Assembly: GCA_037043455.1 (NCBI GenBank)
Contig: JAWPHD010003076.1
Location: forward strand, 1-64,000
DNA: 64,000 nucleotides
Origin: Cyrtodaria siliqua
Taxonomy: Eukaryota > Mollusca > Bivalvia > Adapedonta > Hiatellidae
Direction of reading: 5' to 3'
The notes under the pieces are model-generated. The model saw only the letters and a list, made by a program, of their open reading frames with translations. It did not search any database and was not told the DNA's origin. The position numbers and the translations under genes are program-made. Below are positions 33,513-46,370 of the stretch, one piece after another; positions within the stretch are counted from its first letter, which is position 1, and each line of letters opens with the position of its first letter.

Positions 33513-33589
33513 ATGTTTGTATAAAGAGATATTTATCAGTTTTGTTTGTTTGTTTGAATGTTGTTTTACGTCATTTGTAGCACATTTTA

Positions 33590-33770
33590 TGCCATCACCC
33601 CGTATTTCCTGGGTAGAGCCAGTACTGTATACCTCCCGTCATCCGTAAGAAACGACACTTTCTCACTTACAAGTTTAGCTCCTAGTGGGATTCGAACCCG
33701 CATCGATGAGAGGCGAGAAGGTTTACAACGCAACGTCGTTAATCCCTCGACCACGGATGCGTTTAGATAT
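33590..33770 (-). mobile_element. tRNA-like SINE fragment
   Basis: On the minus strand CGTGGTCGAGGGATTAACG (A-box-like) is followed by GCGGGTTCGAATCCCAC (B box), then a body with GGCTCTACCCAGGAA. The spacing fits a tRNA with a variable arm, but the cloverleaf stems are poor. It looks like a SINE, not a working tRNA. Confidence 0.5.
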
Positions 33771-34806
33771 ATATCAGGGACACTCCTTGTGTAACAAAAT
33801 GGCCGTGTGCCAGAGATCAAACGACCGATATAGAGTTATTTAAGACAGAAATAATATATCTTCTTAGAAACTGCCTAGGAAATGACATTATTAGTTTGAT
33901 TGAAACATATATTGTAGCATGGTCGGTGACATAGCCTTAGAACGAAAAGCAATATCTTCTATTGTTATTTAGAGAAACTTATAGGCTGCATCAAATATGT
34001 TATGGAAGTAGACGTTTGTGCACATGAAGCCCTCCTGGTAAACAATATGAAACCTATGTTTGATTATATAGACATATAGCGGAATCACTGAAAATAGGTG
34101 TTTTTATAAGGATATATACAGGAAACTATAAACAAACCTTCTTCTTTGAAACTACTTGACCAGTAACATAGATTTTTTAATGTAAAAATGTCATGCAAAA
34201 TCAATACTGTAGAAAAAGCGTCGCATTAAATGTTATTTCAGTTGATGTCCCATTTATTCAATGCATCTCCTCAAGGGTAAGTTGCATGTTTTCAACATTC
34301 TAAAACTGAAATATATCCCTCCATAATAAACACCTTCAGTTTTTAACAGTTGAATTACTAATATAATAATACCACTACATTCAAAACAGGTTAGAAATTA
34401 AAACACACTTAGTAAAAAAACTATCAAACTCTTCATGTATTTACAGGTCTGCGGTTTAGGCTCAAGTGGGCCTCTTGTTTTAATATATTCTTGTAATAAC
34501 AATTTCAAAATAGATTCGTGCTTATTGCCTTGAGCATGATACCATGATTATTTGAAGTTAATATATCTTAAAGCAGTATTGTTTGTAATATATTTTATAA
34601 ATGGCAAAGATAACGAGAAATTAAAAAGAGTATTATTATGTTGCCTTAGGGATATATTTTAGTTATACATGTTCCCGATACTTGGTAATAAAATACTATA
34701 TTAACTATATTAACAAATACACGAAAATATATACGTCCAGTTGAATGGTAAAATGGCATTCGACTACGTTTAAACCCTTCTAACTACAACGTTATTACCC
34801 TTTCTA
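33771..34806. other. No gene; one GGGCCTCTTG-type repeat terminus
   Basis: Mostly unremarkable AT-rich sequence. At 34461-34484 GGCTCAAGTGGGCCTCTTG matches the terminus also seen at about 3630 and 45170. Confidence 0.45.
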
Positions 34807-34906
34807 GTATTTCCTACATTGGTGATCACAAGAAAGAGTACAAAACAACACTTGACGAAACATGAATGTTTATTTAAACATATATACAAGAAATGCTCTT
34901 TATATA

Positions 34907-35061
34907 TCAACCTGCGCTGGGTGTCGGGTGCGAAGCCTGGTATTTCAAAACCAGCTCCTGAAATAAGTCACTCGGGAACAGGAGATGGTCAGTGGCGTGG
35001 ATGACGCCATTAGAGGCTGGGATGTCGGCTTTCATGATGTGTGCGTTGTTTACCATCGCTT
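34907..35061 (-). pseudogene. Gene C, copy of last exon
   Basis: 155 bases, the same length as exon 6 of gene B. Reads AMVNNAHIMKADIPASNGVI then HATDHLLFPSD to TGA. The FAS1 H2 Ile is Thr (HATD for HAID). The 3' flank, including an AATAAA complement at 34869-34874, is also shared with gene B. Confidence 0.85.
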
Positions 35062-35979
35062 CTGTAAACATATCAATGTGAAAAGTTATTGTGGTTCTAT
35101 AGCATAAGTATGTAGTAATGTAGTACGTGAATTTGTTTAATTTGTATACGTATACACTCTACAAATAATATTTTTATACAAAATAATATTATATTGCCAT
35201 TTTGGGCTTTACTGGAAGCGGAATTACTCCAGTGGCATGGTTGTATTATCTAATGCAAATAGCAACGTAAAACAAACAAACGAGAGGCGCATTTATAATT
35301 GTATGAAATATTTTGAATTGTATATGCGAGCTGTACAACCCTGTCGAATTTGACGAGATTATACAATCTGGAGCAATCAAAGACGGTGACATTTTGATTC
35401 TGTTAAACTGCAGTAATTTCTTTCTTAAAGTATGATATACGCGTTTTGTATAAGCTCTAAAAAAAACTGCAAACATTTTTCAAATAGTGTGCATTCTTTA
35501 AACAAAAATTCTTTATATTTTTTATTTTTGTTTTTTTAATCGATTATATCTTAAAGGGACACGTGACAATCTTGAGTTTTATTCAATCATGAAAACTGGT
35601 ATCTCGATTTATTAATCCTGTCTCAAAATATTTTGTCTTTAAAACTGCTAGTATATAATTAAATAAAAAATTGAGATTTAAATTTTCTTCAATATTCTAC
35701 AAAATGTTTAAATATATCATTGATGCAATATTATCAAAAGTGAATAATGAGTGAAAACAATTGGCTTTGAAATATTCGAATAATTAATATTAATGATTGC
35801 AAATATGCAAGATATATTGAAAACAAATCGAGATTGCCGTATGTCCCTTTAATACACTCCAAGTAAAACATTTGTTTTTAGCAAACATATCTCTCCATAT
35901 GTCCAATGCATAACCAAGTTGTATACAAAAGTCAAACGGAATTGTAGCATCACAGAACGTAGTCGACCAAACAACACGC

Positions 35980-36425
35980 ATACAAAAAAAACACATATAA
36001 TAAAAGTAGATATAAAATTCGAACAGGAAAAGTAGCATTCAAGGACGACAGTCAACCACACACATACAAAGAAACAAAGAACAACTATATATAAAGGTGA
36101 AAAAACGCACGATGACATCACAAACACACAAGGGTGGACAATAGGGCTCCCGCCTTAGAACGGTCAGTGGCAAAAGTATCGCTGTGGTTTAAACCAAGTT
36201 ATAGGGCGCACCAAACCTCACTCTTCCCCTATTGTAATCCCAATAAACGGGACAGTATAAATAAAGATATACCCGCCAGGTTATAACTAGAAAGATAAAT
36301 ACTACAACCAAACTACGCGACACCATAACTATAAACTTGTTGACAACACAGGTACCACTTGAAACTGTCAGTGCCAAAAAAGCCGCTGGGGGTTTCAATC
36401 GTGTTCTAGGGTTGACCAAACATAG
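35980..36425 (+). repeat. Repeat family R1 copy inside gene C
   Basis: Contains TTCGAACAGGAAAAGTAGC, ATTCAAGGACGACAGTCAACC, GCCTTAGAACGGTCAGTGGC and CAATAAACGGGACAGTATAA. The part after 36290 repeats some internal words (ACCACTTGAAACTGTCAGTG), suggesting a partial second copy. Confidence 0.8.
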
Positions 36426-36869
36426 TAAGACAACTCACGTCTACCCAAGAGACGTGGTATCTCCTATAAAGGTCACAAGCTACTATTGATTTTCCTATAG
36501 GCTGACATTATATATAGCCTTTAGGGCTACCCTGATTTTCTTATATCTTGTAGCCATATCTGTCACCCAATGCCTGAAACTTACATCCAAGTGCCGTTTT
36601 TGAGGAATTATTTTCATAGTTAGTCTTGTGCTTATGAAACGTACTGCAGTTTTTCTCCCGCCAAATGTCAGATTTTCCCTACTTTCATTTTTCAGCCATT
36701 ATTTAAATATGTATTAAATGTTCCATTTTGAGGAAAACATATTAATGTTTCAATTTTCAAGTTGTTTTATTTCAGTCTTTATGATTTATGCAAATCATGA
36801 CTTCACAATGGTAAACATTCGTTTCGGATTCCCTAGAATTTGTTGACCAATCACAGTCTGTTTTATTTA

Positions 36870-36965
36870 GTGGACACGGACTGAACAGTCTCAATCAAAC
36901 CGAGACTGCAATATTTCGTATGTGTCGTGCTCGGCCGTTTCCAAAGGTCCATTATCATACTTTTT
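36870..36965 (+). repeat. Repeat family R2, copy 3 (right part)
   Basis: CTGAACAGTCTCAATCAAACC, GAGACTGCAATATTTCGTA and CTCGGCCGTTTCCAAAGGTCC match 32910-32980. Confidence 0.8.
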
Positions 36966-37384
36966 TTGAAGTAGGCAACTGGTCCACGATAACAGGAAAC
37001 ACATTGGATATATAAGTTGATTTGGTTTAAATTATTGTTATGCAATGTCCTTAATGTTGAAGAATGTAATATTGATTGTAATAATGAATACGACAACTAC
37101 AGTTAGACAACAACCACAAACAAATTAGCTAAGGCCAGTTATAAGAAAGAAATATTAAAATATACACATCCACTAGTCACTTATATACAATACAATGCCA
37201 CTTCCAATTATATACAAACATTACACATTACTATATACGTAATGTTTAAATACTGTCTTTGTCAAAAAGTGTAGACGAAAAAAAAAGAAAAATTTTAAAA
37301 TTAAAAGTACGACGTCAGAGATTTTGATCAAAGCTCCCGCAGCATTTTCAACTGATTATTACGTTATTTATACAAACGACTTAC

Positions 37385-37581
37385 CTTTAACATCATCGCT
37401 CAATTCCGTTAACAAGAAAGTCATGAATGTCTCACCAAATATGTCGTCCTTCATGAGTAGTACTGCGGCAATACTAATATTTCCAAAAACAGGCGGTATC
37501 ATGACGGTATCGATGGTGTGGACTAAGCGATTGTAACATATGATATCATTTGGTAAAATCACATGAGTGTAAAAGAGTTGA
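37385..37581 (-). pseudogene. Gene C, frameshifted copy of exon 3
   Basis: Matches gene B exon 3 (VHTIDTVMIPPVFG, then VLLMKDDIFGETFMTFLLTE) but lacks 8 bases near the acceptor, where gene B encodes LNNG. It is therefore out of frame from the acceptor phase used in A and B. The donor GTAAGTC is intact. Confidence 0.85.
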
Positions 37582-38090
37582 CTAAAATATAGATTTAACA
37601 AAAAGTAGACAAATATACCCATTAATACATAGCAACATTATGAATACAAGTTACTGTGTATATACATATTTCTTATTATTAAGTGTTCCAATATGTTCAA
37701 TGTCATTTCACATGTGCTTTTTGTAATTGTAAATATTATGCGAACCAACTGTATCTGTTGTTGCAGCTGTATTACTAGTCCATCTAGTTGCTTAAGCGTT
37801 CAATATTTGGCTTTCCAATACAAAACATTGCAATACTAAAAAGCAAATCTCGAGTTATTATTGGTCAAAATATCGTTATCCCCATGAGTGCTTCGCCTCA
37901 TTTCTCCAAAAACATGATAGCAGAGAGTCCACTGCTGATTAGCTGCGTTTTCCATTGTGGGCGGTTACCGGACGTAGACCTAGGGTGACCCCACAATGTG
38001 ATGAACATCGAACGAAAGATAGTAACGATGAGTTAGAATAAGTAATAAGTAATAATGAAATGATTTCCGCATGTGCAATTCAAGCCTTAC

Positions 38091-38301
38091 CAAAACAAGG
38101 TGTACAGCGTGGATGGATTGACCTGTCAGTGTTGTAATTTCCATTGTACCCTTTATTTGAGAAAGTAGTATAAAGCCGACCGACACGTGGTACTTCATAA
38201 AATATTACAATTGTAAGTCGCGGTGTCCTAAGGAAACCATCAGATCTGGGTCCATCTTGGCAATGGCCGCATTAGTTGGGGCAAATACTGTATACCCAGG
38301 G
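38091..38301 (-). pseudogene. Gene C, copy of exon 2 with premature stop
   Basis: Reads YTVFAPTNAAIAKMDPDLMV, SLGHRDLQL, TAA, then MKYHVSVGFILLSQIKG and GQSIHAVH. The stop at about 38207 precedes the YH motif. The donor GTAAGGC is intact. Confidence 0.85.
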
Positions 38302-38344
38302 CTAGAAGAGATGAGAGGGAATCAGAAAATATTACAAAATGGTC

Positions 38345-38700
38345 ATCATCTGATTCCTGATTATAGTTTAAGGCAAGTTCAATTGCCTTAAGTTCAGCGG
38401 CTCTTTATGCTGTGTTTGTGAGCAACAGCTGTTGCAGCTACCTTATCTCCATCTTTAGAACCATCTGTGTATATATGTTGGAAATTAATAAATTGCTTTG
38501 AAAGACAGTAGGGTCTGTACTGGATTTGTTACTACAAAGATCAAAAATAATTGTTGGTGTTTCCAAAGTCCACGGTGGAATTTGTAGTACTTTGTAATCC
38601 CCATTTCTTTCTGATATATTGTCAAAATTATCTCCCTTTGTCTAGAAGTTTATTGGAAACGTTGTGTAGTATCCTAGAGCCAATTCGCAATCTCCACTTC
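38345..38700 (-). pseudogene. LINE RNase H / C-terminal fragment
   Basis: On the minus strand: DNISERNGDYKVLQIPPW, then TPTIIFDLC, then NIYTDGSKDGDKVAATAV, and after a frameshift AELKAIELALNY. The YTDGSK...AELKAIELAL pattern is the RNase H domain carried by some LINE clades. The remnant lies directly upstream of the exon 2 copy of gene C and may mark the breakpoint beyond which gene C is lost. Confidence 0.7.
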
Positions 38701-40194
38701 TAATTCAGCGGGTGTACCATTTGCGTAAATCCTAAATAAAACCTGTATTATTTACCAAGTGTCATTTTCTAAAATCCGGACAATCGTTAACCGTATTACA
38801 ATAATAAACTCATTTAGATACAATTCAGTATGACCTAAATGTTTTTCTACCACTTCATTTTAATGAATTTTCATGGTACATTTGTACTTTAAACAATGCT
38901 TACTGGCTGCATGGTTGCATGACAATGACCTGTAAAGATGGTACAAACAATAACAAAATACATTAAATTGTACAGTTACAGGCAATCGTTTGTAATGAGC
39001 ATATTGTAAAACATGGCATGCCCCTAAAAATGGAGTTGGCAAGGATATTCTCAGAATTTTATTTTTGTCATTTTTCAACTGAAAAGTTGCATTTTCTTGA
39101 TGGATTTTGAAAATATACAAAAACAGTGGCATTTTTATGGTAAAATCTGCTATTTTGACCCTTGAAAATCACAAATATCATTTTTCAGTAGATATTATTT
39201 CCAAGATAGCTTCAGCTGGTTAAAAATCACATGTTATTGATGAAATAAGTTCAAAATCACTTTATTTGAAACAAAAGATTGAAATGGTTGTCGAGATATG
39301 GCATTTTGAAGATTCTTTATTTACGCGTAAAGATTGTATGAATCTGATAACTTCAGCCGAAGCTTTTTAAGCACTCATATTTTGTAGAAAGGATTTTTTT
39401 CTAAAAACGAAAGGCACCATTTTCCTCAGAATGAATGTATCAAACAATTTAGCCAGAATAAACAAACTTCAGTCAGGTTTGAATGTTTACTTAGGTCAGA
39501 TACCGCTATTGATTTTGGGGCTTCTGATTGGTTGAAAAAAAGTATAGAGTCAATTAGGGCATATAGTCAGATTGTAAGGTAGATTCTGATTGGATTAAAT
39601 TACCCAAAGCATAACAAATCCCCATAAAACATCAAAATATTATATTTCCATCATAAAACATGTTGATTTAGGATATTTTGACTGAAATTTGCATTTTTAT
39701 GGATACAATTGTACTGAGAGTATCTTTCCTAAAAGTAAAAATTCTTTACTCCCATATAGTGAAATATTATAGGCTGAAAGCATTACATTACCCCCAATTT
39801 GCTGTCATTTTTGAGTGTCTCTAAGATAGTTCTTTAAAATTAAAAAAAAGTTAGGTTTTATCATCCGTTCCGATACAGGAATATGGTTTGTAGGCCAATA
39901 GTCTATAATGGAGGCCTGCAATAGTGGTATATGACCATATGTATAGACTAAATACAACTATACTATTTTAAGAAGGGAACAATCAATGGTCATCAAAAAC
40001 TCATTTGTGAAAGAAATATTTCCCTCGGCATTATTTTGCCATTTGTACAAATATTGTAAAGTAATGTCAGTAACTATCCTTATAATTTCTAACATTTCCT
40101 TTTCGATAAGGTAAATAAAATGTATGGAATTAGAGGGACAGTTTCTGGTATTTTTTATTTAATAATATCTCATAGTTATGTTACAACGTTTAAT
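38701..40194. other. No recognised feature
   Basis: 1.5 kb without supportable genes. No match to the other repeat families of the window was noticed. Confidence 0.4.
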
Positions 40195-40332
40195 GCCACT
40201 GTGATAAAGCTGTAACATGGATTGAAAGTCATCTGTGGTAAGCCTTATGCAGAGGGCCCCCCAAGGGAGATTAGTGTTGGCTAATTGGGTCACCCTCTAT
40301 AAATAAAGACATTCATTCATTCATTCATTAAG
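40195..40332 (+). mobile_element. Retroelement 3' end with (ATTC)n tail
   Basis: GGGCCCCCCAAGGGAGATTAG, GGGTCACCCTCTATAAATAAAG, then (ATTC)n at 40312-40329. The AATAAAG-plus-tetranucleotide ending is that of a LINE or SINE. The body is truncated. Confidence 0.55.
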
Positions 40333-40374
40333 TGATTTCATATATAAATTATTTCCAGCTGGTTTATAGACCAA

Positions 40375-40860
40375 TACCTGGTGGGTGGGACGTGAAGATC
40401 ATCGATACCAAGGGCAGTCTACTAACGGCCTTAAGCCCGCGGTTTCGATGTGTTTCAACATGTTCAAGTACCAAAACCAGGTTTTGATCTCGCACAATAT
40501 AAACACGCTGAAAATATTTTATTTCTTATCTGACATTGATTTGTATGCATTTAATACACATATTTTCGAGAAATTGAACATAATACAAAAGAAATCTCAC
40601 AATTTACATTGTTTGTTTATTTCTCAACGCCAAACGAAGAATATATACAGCTTTATCCTCTTTTTTAACAATTTCAACAGGTTTGAACGTAATGTCGCTT
40701 TAAAATAATGTAATTGTTGTTTTGTATGCTTGCTAACGTTTAATATCGTTTACAATGACATCCTAACAGTTGAAGAACGTGACGTCAGAGGTATTGATAG
40801 GATTATAAAAACACCTTATTAACCAATCAGCATTGAGTATTTTAATTAACCATGTTAGAT
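40375..40860. repeat. Repeat family R5, copy 2
   Basis: Shares ACAATATAAACACGCTGAAAATATTTTATTTC and an inverted flanking block with 21697-22280, including a divergent hairpin between about 40375 and 40485. Its end (ACCAATCAGCATTGAGTATTTTAAT) matches the reverse complement of 21797-21820. Confidence 0.6.
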
Positions 40861-41149
40861 ATGTGAACTTATACCGCTGCAAAAAGTTTGATTTTCAGTA
40901 AGGATTCTATTAAATTTGTTTTCATGAATGGATTGGTATAAATTGTTCTGGAAATTAATTTGGTTATTCCTTAACAATCGTAGTGGGACAGGTAAACCAA
41001 CGCACTCCCAAAACGTTACATGATGCATGCTGGTGTAGTCACTGTAAATTAATATATATGATGATAAGCTTACGTCTGCCTCCATACAGCGAATACATGT
41101 TTGAGCAACATCGTTCTTTGGCATGTCATGGTAATACGTAGTTTTACTC

Positions 41150-41255
41150 ATTTTTTACTCATCACCGTTATAGTTGTTGTTTGTGTCTGTGTGTGTTTGT
41201 GGATGACTATCGTCCTTGAATGATACTATTCCTGTTCGAATTGTATATCTACTTG
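41150..41255 (-). repeat. Repeat family R1, reversed fragment
   Basis: The reverse complement contains TTCGAACAGGAATAGTATC and ATTCAAGGACGATAGTC, with ACAAACACACACAGACAC, as in the other R1 copies. Confidence 0.6.
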
Positions 41256-41879
41256 AAATAATATCTTCTCCGACACGGACTATCACAACCTGATTTCTAT
41301 GGTGACGTGTTTTACAAACGTCCTATTAACTGCACCTAAGCTGTTTGGGTGCTATGATTTCTTTTGGACCATTTTCCTAATTTTTATATAGAGTTGCTTT
41401 GTAACAAAATATGCATAAACTATTTTGTTGTGGGTCAACGATATTTGCATGAAGCCTCTATGGATAATGAAGAATATCAAGTTGATTAAAAAAACAAATA
41501 AATGTACTACTGTAAAACAACGGCTCTTCCAATGCATCCCATAACTGTATAAAAATGTAAGTCAGGGAACATTAAGACACTTCTTGGCCAGCTAAGCGGT
41601 AGTAATTATTGGTCACGCTCCGGATGTCAAATAATTAATAATTTGATATAGGAACGAGTCGTTAGAGAAACAGTTTGGCTTGAAGTCATTGTGGCATATG
41701 GGTCCTATTAAACATGTGAGAACATAAAACACACTTATTGGCAGACTATCATGTTATACATGTACATCCAGGTGTGCGATTAAGCGTTTTGTTTTAATTT
41801 ATTCTTGATATAAAGACTTAACTACAAATTATTATATTCATGAACATGATACTATTGTTATCATTATTATTATTATTAT

Positions 41880-44800
41880 TTGATTGCGAGTTGTCCGTTG
41901 TCCGTCAGTCGTCCGTCCGTCGTTAACTTTTGCCTCGTTAAGACGATAGGGACTTTTTCATCTGATCTTTACCAAATTTTTCCAGGTTTTTAATATCAAA
42001 GAAAGCTCGGACAAGTTCGAAAACCAGCCAAATCAGCAAGATCGGAACCGGAACACCGGAGTTATGGTCCATAGATTTAGTTAAAACTGCAATAGTTTGA
42101 CTCGTTAAGACAATAGACACTTCATTTTAGGTCGAATTTTACCAAACTTTACAAGATTGTTAATATCAATAACAGCTCGGTCAAGTGTGAAAACCAGCCA
42201 AATCGGACCAGAAACACTCGAGTTATGGCGCTTGATTTAGTTAAAAAGGCTATATTTTACCTCGTTAAGGCGATAGCGCCTTCATTTTCCATTATATCTT
42301 TATCACCCTTTACCAGATTGTTAGTAACAATAAAAACTCGGACGAGTTCGAAAACCTGCCAGATCAAACTACTAACTCCGGGGTTATGGCCCTTGATTTA
42401 GTTAAAAATACGTTAAGACGATAGGGCCTTTTTTTCATCCGATCTTTACCAATCTTTAACAGACTGTTTATATCAATGAAAGCTCAAACAAATTTGAAAA
42501 CCAGCTATATCAGACTAGAAACACCAGAGTTATGTGCCCTTGAATTATTTAAAAATGCCTTCATTTTGTATTCGATCTTCCCAAACTTGGCTAGATTGGC
42601 GATATCAATGTAAGCTCGGAGGAGTTTGAAAACCAGCCAGATCGAACCAGTTACCCGGCCCTTTTTCAGTATTTGGTAATGTACACTGGAAACCGAAACC
42701 CCTCGGGTCATGGGTTCAAATCTCACTGGAGGCAACCTTGTTTCATGGGGTGTTTTATTTTGTTTTGTTTTTTAATTCATTTTTCTCATAAGAAACCTTG
42801 TTTCGTTTTTCTTTTACTGGGAACGTAGGAGCCCTCGCTGGTTCAGTTTGACATAGAGTTATAGAGAATAAATTCAAAAAATATGTTTCTCTGAAATTAC
42901 AAGATAATTTTTTTATTATCAGCTTATGGATCCTCTACCAATTTTGTTCAAATGGTGACCCTGGTGTCACATTTGACCCCATCTCAGGGCTTACATGTTT
43001 TACATAGACTTAAATATAGGGAACAACTTTAAAAATCTTCTCTGAAACAACAAGAGTCAAAGGTTTAATATTTTGTATTTACACTCAGTTTATGGTCCTC
43101 TATCAAGTTTGTTTGAATGGTGACCTGGAGTCAAATTTGGCCCCGTCTCCGGGATCACATATTTGACATAGACTTATTTAGGGACAAACTTGAAAAATCT
43201 TCTCTGAAACTACAAGAGCCAACAGATCAATATTGTGTATTTACACTCAGCTTATGGTCCTCTACTAAGTGTGTTCCAAATTTGACCCCGCCCCTGGGTC
43301 ACATGTCAAACTTTGTTCCAGTGTTAATATTAACGAAAGTTTGATTTCTTTTAAAGTTAGCCAAAGTTGAGCCAAATATATCGCTCCCCCTATATCGTGG
43401 TAATTGAAGACACTGTATAAAACAAAAAGCCCAAGAGGGCCTGTGGACGCTCTACTTCCTAAAGATAACGTTTATGTATTAGGGGCCGTAACTCTGTCAA
43501 AAATCATTCAACCTGAACATGGCGATGACATACGCTACTAGGCTTGCTACTGATCATCCCTACCAAGTTTGGCTGAAATCTGGCCAACGGTTCCCTAGAA
43601 CTAGTCTGTAAACTTTTAGTGTATTAAAACCTTTAAGGGGTCATAACTCTGCCGAAATGTATTCAACAAGAATACGGCGATGAAATGTGCTATTAGGCTT
43701 GTACTGATCAATCCTGCCAAGATTCGTTGACATTCGGCCAGGGGATCAGGATAATTAGTTTCTGTATTAAAACCTTAACAGGGCCAAAACTCATTCAACC
43801 AGAACACGGCAATGACAGGTGTAGCTAGGCTTGGTACCGATCATTCCCGCCAAGATTCGTTGAAATCCATCAAGGAGTTCAGAAGTTCAGAAGAGACTAA
43901 TCTTGCTTGACAGCGTTTGTTTATAAAAAACTTTTAAACGCCATAACCTTGCCAAAAATAATTCAACCAGAATATGGCGATGATATGTACAACTAGGCTT
44001 GATAATGATCTTTTCATTAATTTCCGTCCAGGGGTTCATGAGAACTAGCCCAGAAAATGTTTGTATCTAAAACCTTTTAAGGGAAATAACTCCGCAAAAA
44101 ATCTGTAAACCGGAACGCGATGACGATATGCACGATGTGCTGATCATCAAGCATTTTTTTAAAACTAAATCCCGGGTCATAACTCTGGTGTTACTAATCC
44201 GATTTGGTTTTCAAACTTGTCCAAGCTTTCATTGCTAATAACCATCTGGTAAAGTTAGGTAAAGATTGGATGAAAAATGAAGGCTCTACCGTCTTTAAAG
44301 AGGCAAAATACAGCAATTTTAACTCAATCAAGCGCCATAACTCTGGTATTACTGGTCCGATCTGGCTGTTTTTTTCAATATCTTCCGACCGTTTGTTGAC
44401 TTCAACAATCTTAAAAAGTTTGGAAAAGATCCGATGAAAAATGAAGGCCCTATCGTTTTAACGAGGCCAAAATATAGCATATTTCGGAAAATCAAGGGCC
44501 CTAACTTCGACGTAAATGGTCCAATATAGCTAGTTTTCGAACTAGTCCGAGCTTTCACTGATGTAAACAATCAGTCAGAGTTTGGTAAAGATCAAATGAA
44601 TAATGAAGGCCCTCGTTACGTGGTCCGAGTATTAACTTTCATACTCCTTCCAACCCCTTCTCCAAGAAGCGAATACGGGGTTGGCTGGGGTATGATCGTT
44701 ACGTGGTCCGTGTATTAACTTTCATACCCCTTCCAACCCCTTCTCCAAGAAGCGAAAACGGGGTTGGCTGGGGTATGATCGTTACGTGGTCCGAGTATTA

Positions 44801-45190
44801 ACTTTCATACCCCCTTCTCCAAGAAGCGAAAACGGGGTTGGCTGGGGTATGATTTAAAAGTTTGCATACTGTAAAGTTAAAAAAAAAAAAAATTTTAAAC
44901 AGGTTATCGCATTTTTTCAGTAAAACATTCTGTTCAAAGTGTTTTATTGTCGAAATATCCGTTATAAAATACAGCTTACATAAGCTTTCCTATCGCTTAA
45001 ATAATGCTATCGTGTTAACGAGGCAAACTATAGCTAGTTTAGCTAAGTCAAGGGCAATAACTCCGCTGTTACTATTCCGATCTGGCTGGGAACAATCCTT
45101 ATATCCCTACACTCCAATGCAACCCCACCACACCATGAACACCATATAGCCAGTAGAGCGATACTGGCCGTCTTGGGCCTCTTATACTTT
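41880..45190. repeat. Composite bivalve repeat with degenerate ~160-190-bp internal units
   Basis: Between 41930 and 42720 several units repeat TCATCTGATCTTTACCAAA, AGCTCGGACAAGTTCGAAAACCAGCC and GAGTTATGGCCCTTGATTTAG. Between 43490 and 44600 related units (CATAACTCTG, GAACATGGCGATGA, AGGCTTG) follow, some reversed. Termini of the GGGCCTGTGGACGCTC / GGGCCTCTT type lie near 43440 and 45180. It resembles the interior of 1492-3797. No ORF of weight. Confidence 0.7.
44625..45010 (+). repeat. Repeat family R4 with a triplicated head
   Basis: ACGTGGTCCGAGTATTAAC, CCCCTTCTCCAAGAAGC and GGGGTTGGCTGGGGTATGAT occur three times in tandem at ~80-bp spacing. They are followed once by AAACAGGTTATCGCA and ATAAGCTTTCCTATCGCTTAA, as at 6895-7140. 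Confidence 0.85.
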
Positions 45191-45599
45191 CTAATAATTT
45201 CTGATATATTTCTAATTATAAATCATCAAATAATTCATGTTTAACCGCTCATTCTTTCTTTTTTTCATTTTCAGTGAAGATTACTTTATTATTTCAACTA
45301 AGAAAAATACAACAATAGAAAAAATAACAATTGAGAAAAGACGGGGTAAAAAGGGTATTTATTATTTGTGATTTCTTTAAAATTCATTCAAGATATTAAA
45401 TGATTGGGGAATAATTTGGAGTAGGGGGTTGGTGTTGGGGGTAGGCACATCACGTAAAATTATAAATTTTGTCATTGACGTTGTGTTTTTTCAATGCACG
45501 TTTCTTTATTCCAGCCTATAATTCTCAATGAAATAATGTATTTTGTATGTTAAATCATATATTTCTTAATTGTATCTCAGTTAGTAAGTGTTTGAATGA
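45191..45599. other. No recognised feature
   Basis: AT-rich, nothing supportable. Confidence 0.4.
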
Positions 45600-46260
45600 T
45601 ACCCCGTTCCTTATAAGGTTTTTCAGCAGTATTATTTTTATCGAAATTTGTTTATTTCAAAATTTGATTTAATGGATCTTTGTAGTTTCCCGAAGGTAAG
45701 AACACTGTTGAGATACCTGCTTATGTAGATATAGCGTTTGATTTCAAGGAATAAAACGTTCTCCTTACTTGCTTTTTGACCACGTTCTGTATTTCCTAAG
45801 ATAAATTTAATTTCATTAAATTTTACCTCAGTGTGTTTATGCTGCATATATCTAGTGACCTCAGGTAGTTATGTTTTTGTGTTTATTCCTCCAAAACATG
45901 TGCTTAAGTTTTTCTATTTCTCCCTTACAAAATGTATTTGTATTATTTGATTTTATATTTATTAAATTAAGGTATCTATTAGTGGCAAGAATTCTATGTA
46001 ATATTCGAACTTGTAACCATTGCAGCTGAGTATCTTTAGTAACCAGAAATGGAATATCATAGTATATTTTCCAGTCTTTATATTTAATATTATATATGTT
46101 ATTCCATTTACATTGACTGGTTTTTCATTAATTTTATTTAAGATATCATACATTGGTTTTGTTCCTTTTTTGTTTTGTAACACTGGGTATATATATGATG
46201 GAATAAATGGGTTTATTTCTTTTTTGTTATTAGAATCCAACTATTTTAACTTCTGAAATA
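45600..46260 (-). pseudogene. C-terminal end of a LINE ORF2, 5'-truncated
   Basis: Minus-strand frames read NPFIPSYIYPVLQNKKGTKP, MYDILNKINEKPVNVNG, then FHFWLLKILSCNGYKFEYYI (45962-46240), and after a break ILGNTERGQKASKENVLFLE with RYIYISRYLNSVLTFG (45638-45847). This order of short motifs is that of the region after the reverse transcriptase in L1/Tx1-like LINEs. It is an inference from pattern. Several stops make it inactive. Confidence 0.6.
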
Positions 46261-46370
46261 TGCTAATTGCCATTTTAATGCCCTGAAAATGTAGAAAAGT
46301 ATCTTATTTTTTTAGTTTTTCATGCTTCCGGTGATATGATGTTATTAATTAAGTGATTTCATAATGTACC

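Larger units (their letters stand above)
34907..38301 (-). pseudogene. Gene C: decayed partial copy of FAS1 gene B
   Basis: Three pieces correspond to exons 2, 3 and 6 of gene B: 38091-38301, 37385-37581 and 34907-35061. Exons 1, 4 and 5 were not found. The exon 2 copy has TAA in frame where gene B has CAA (LGHRDLQL then stop), and its acceptor region is changed. The exon 3 copy lacks 8 bases near its start, shifting the frame. The exon 6 copy is intact, including splice acceptor and stop. Intron 3 sequence is also shared with gene B (for example AATGTTTAAATACTATCTT-like words near 37235 and 52940). The copy therefore arose by segmental duplication of DNA, not by retroposition. Confidence 0.85.

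Noticed and set aside
33678..33765. A second tRNA gene on the minus strand
   Set aside because: The A and B boxes are recognisable, but the stems are poor and the B box is followed by a SINE-like body.
42645..42735. Another tRNA-derived SINE (GGGTTCAAATCTC box)
   Set aside because: Only a B-box-like word is present, with no A box or shared body.
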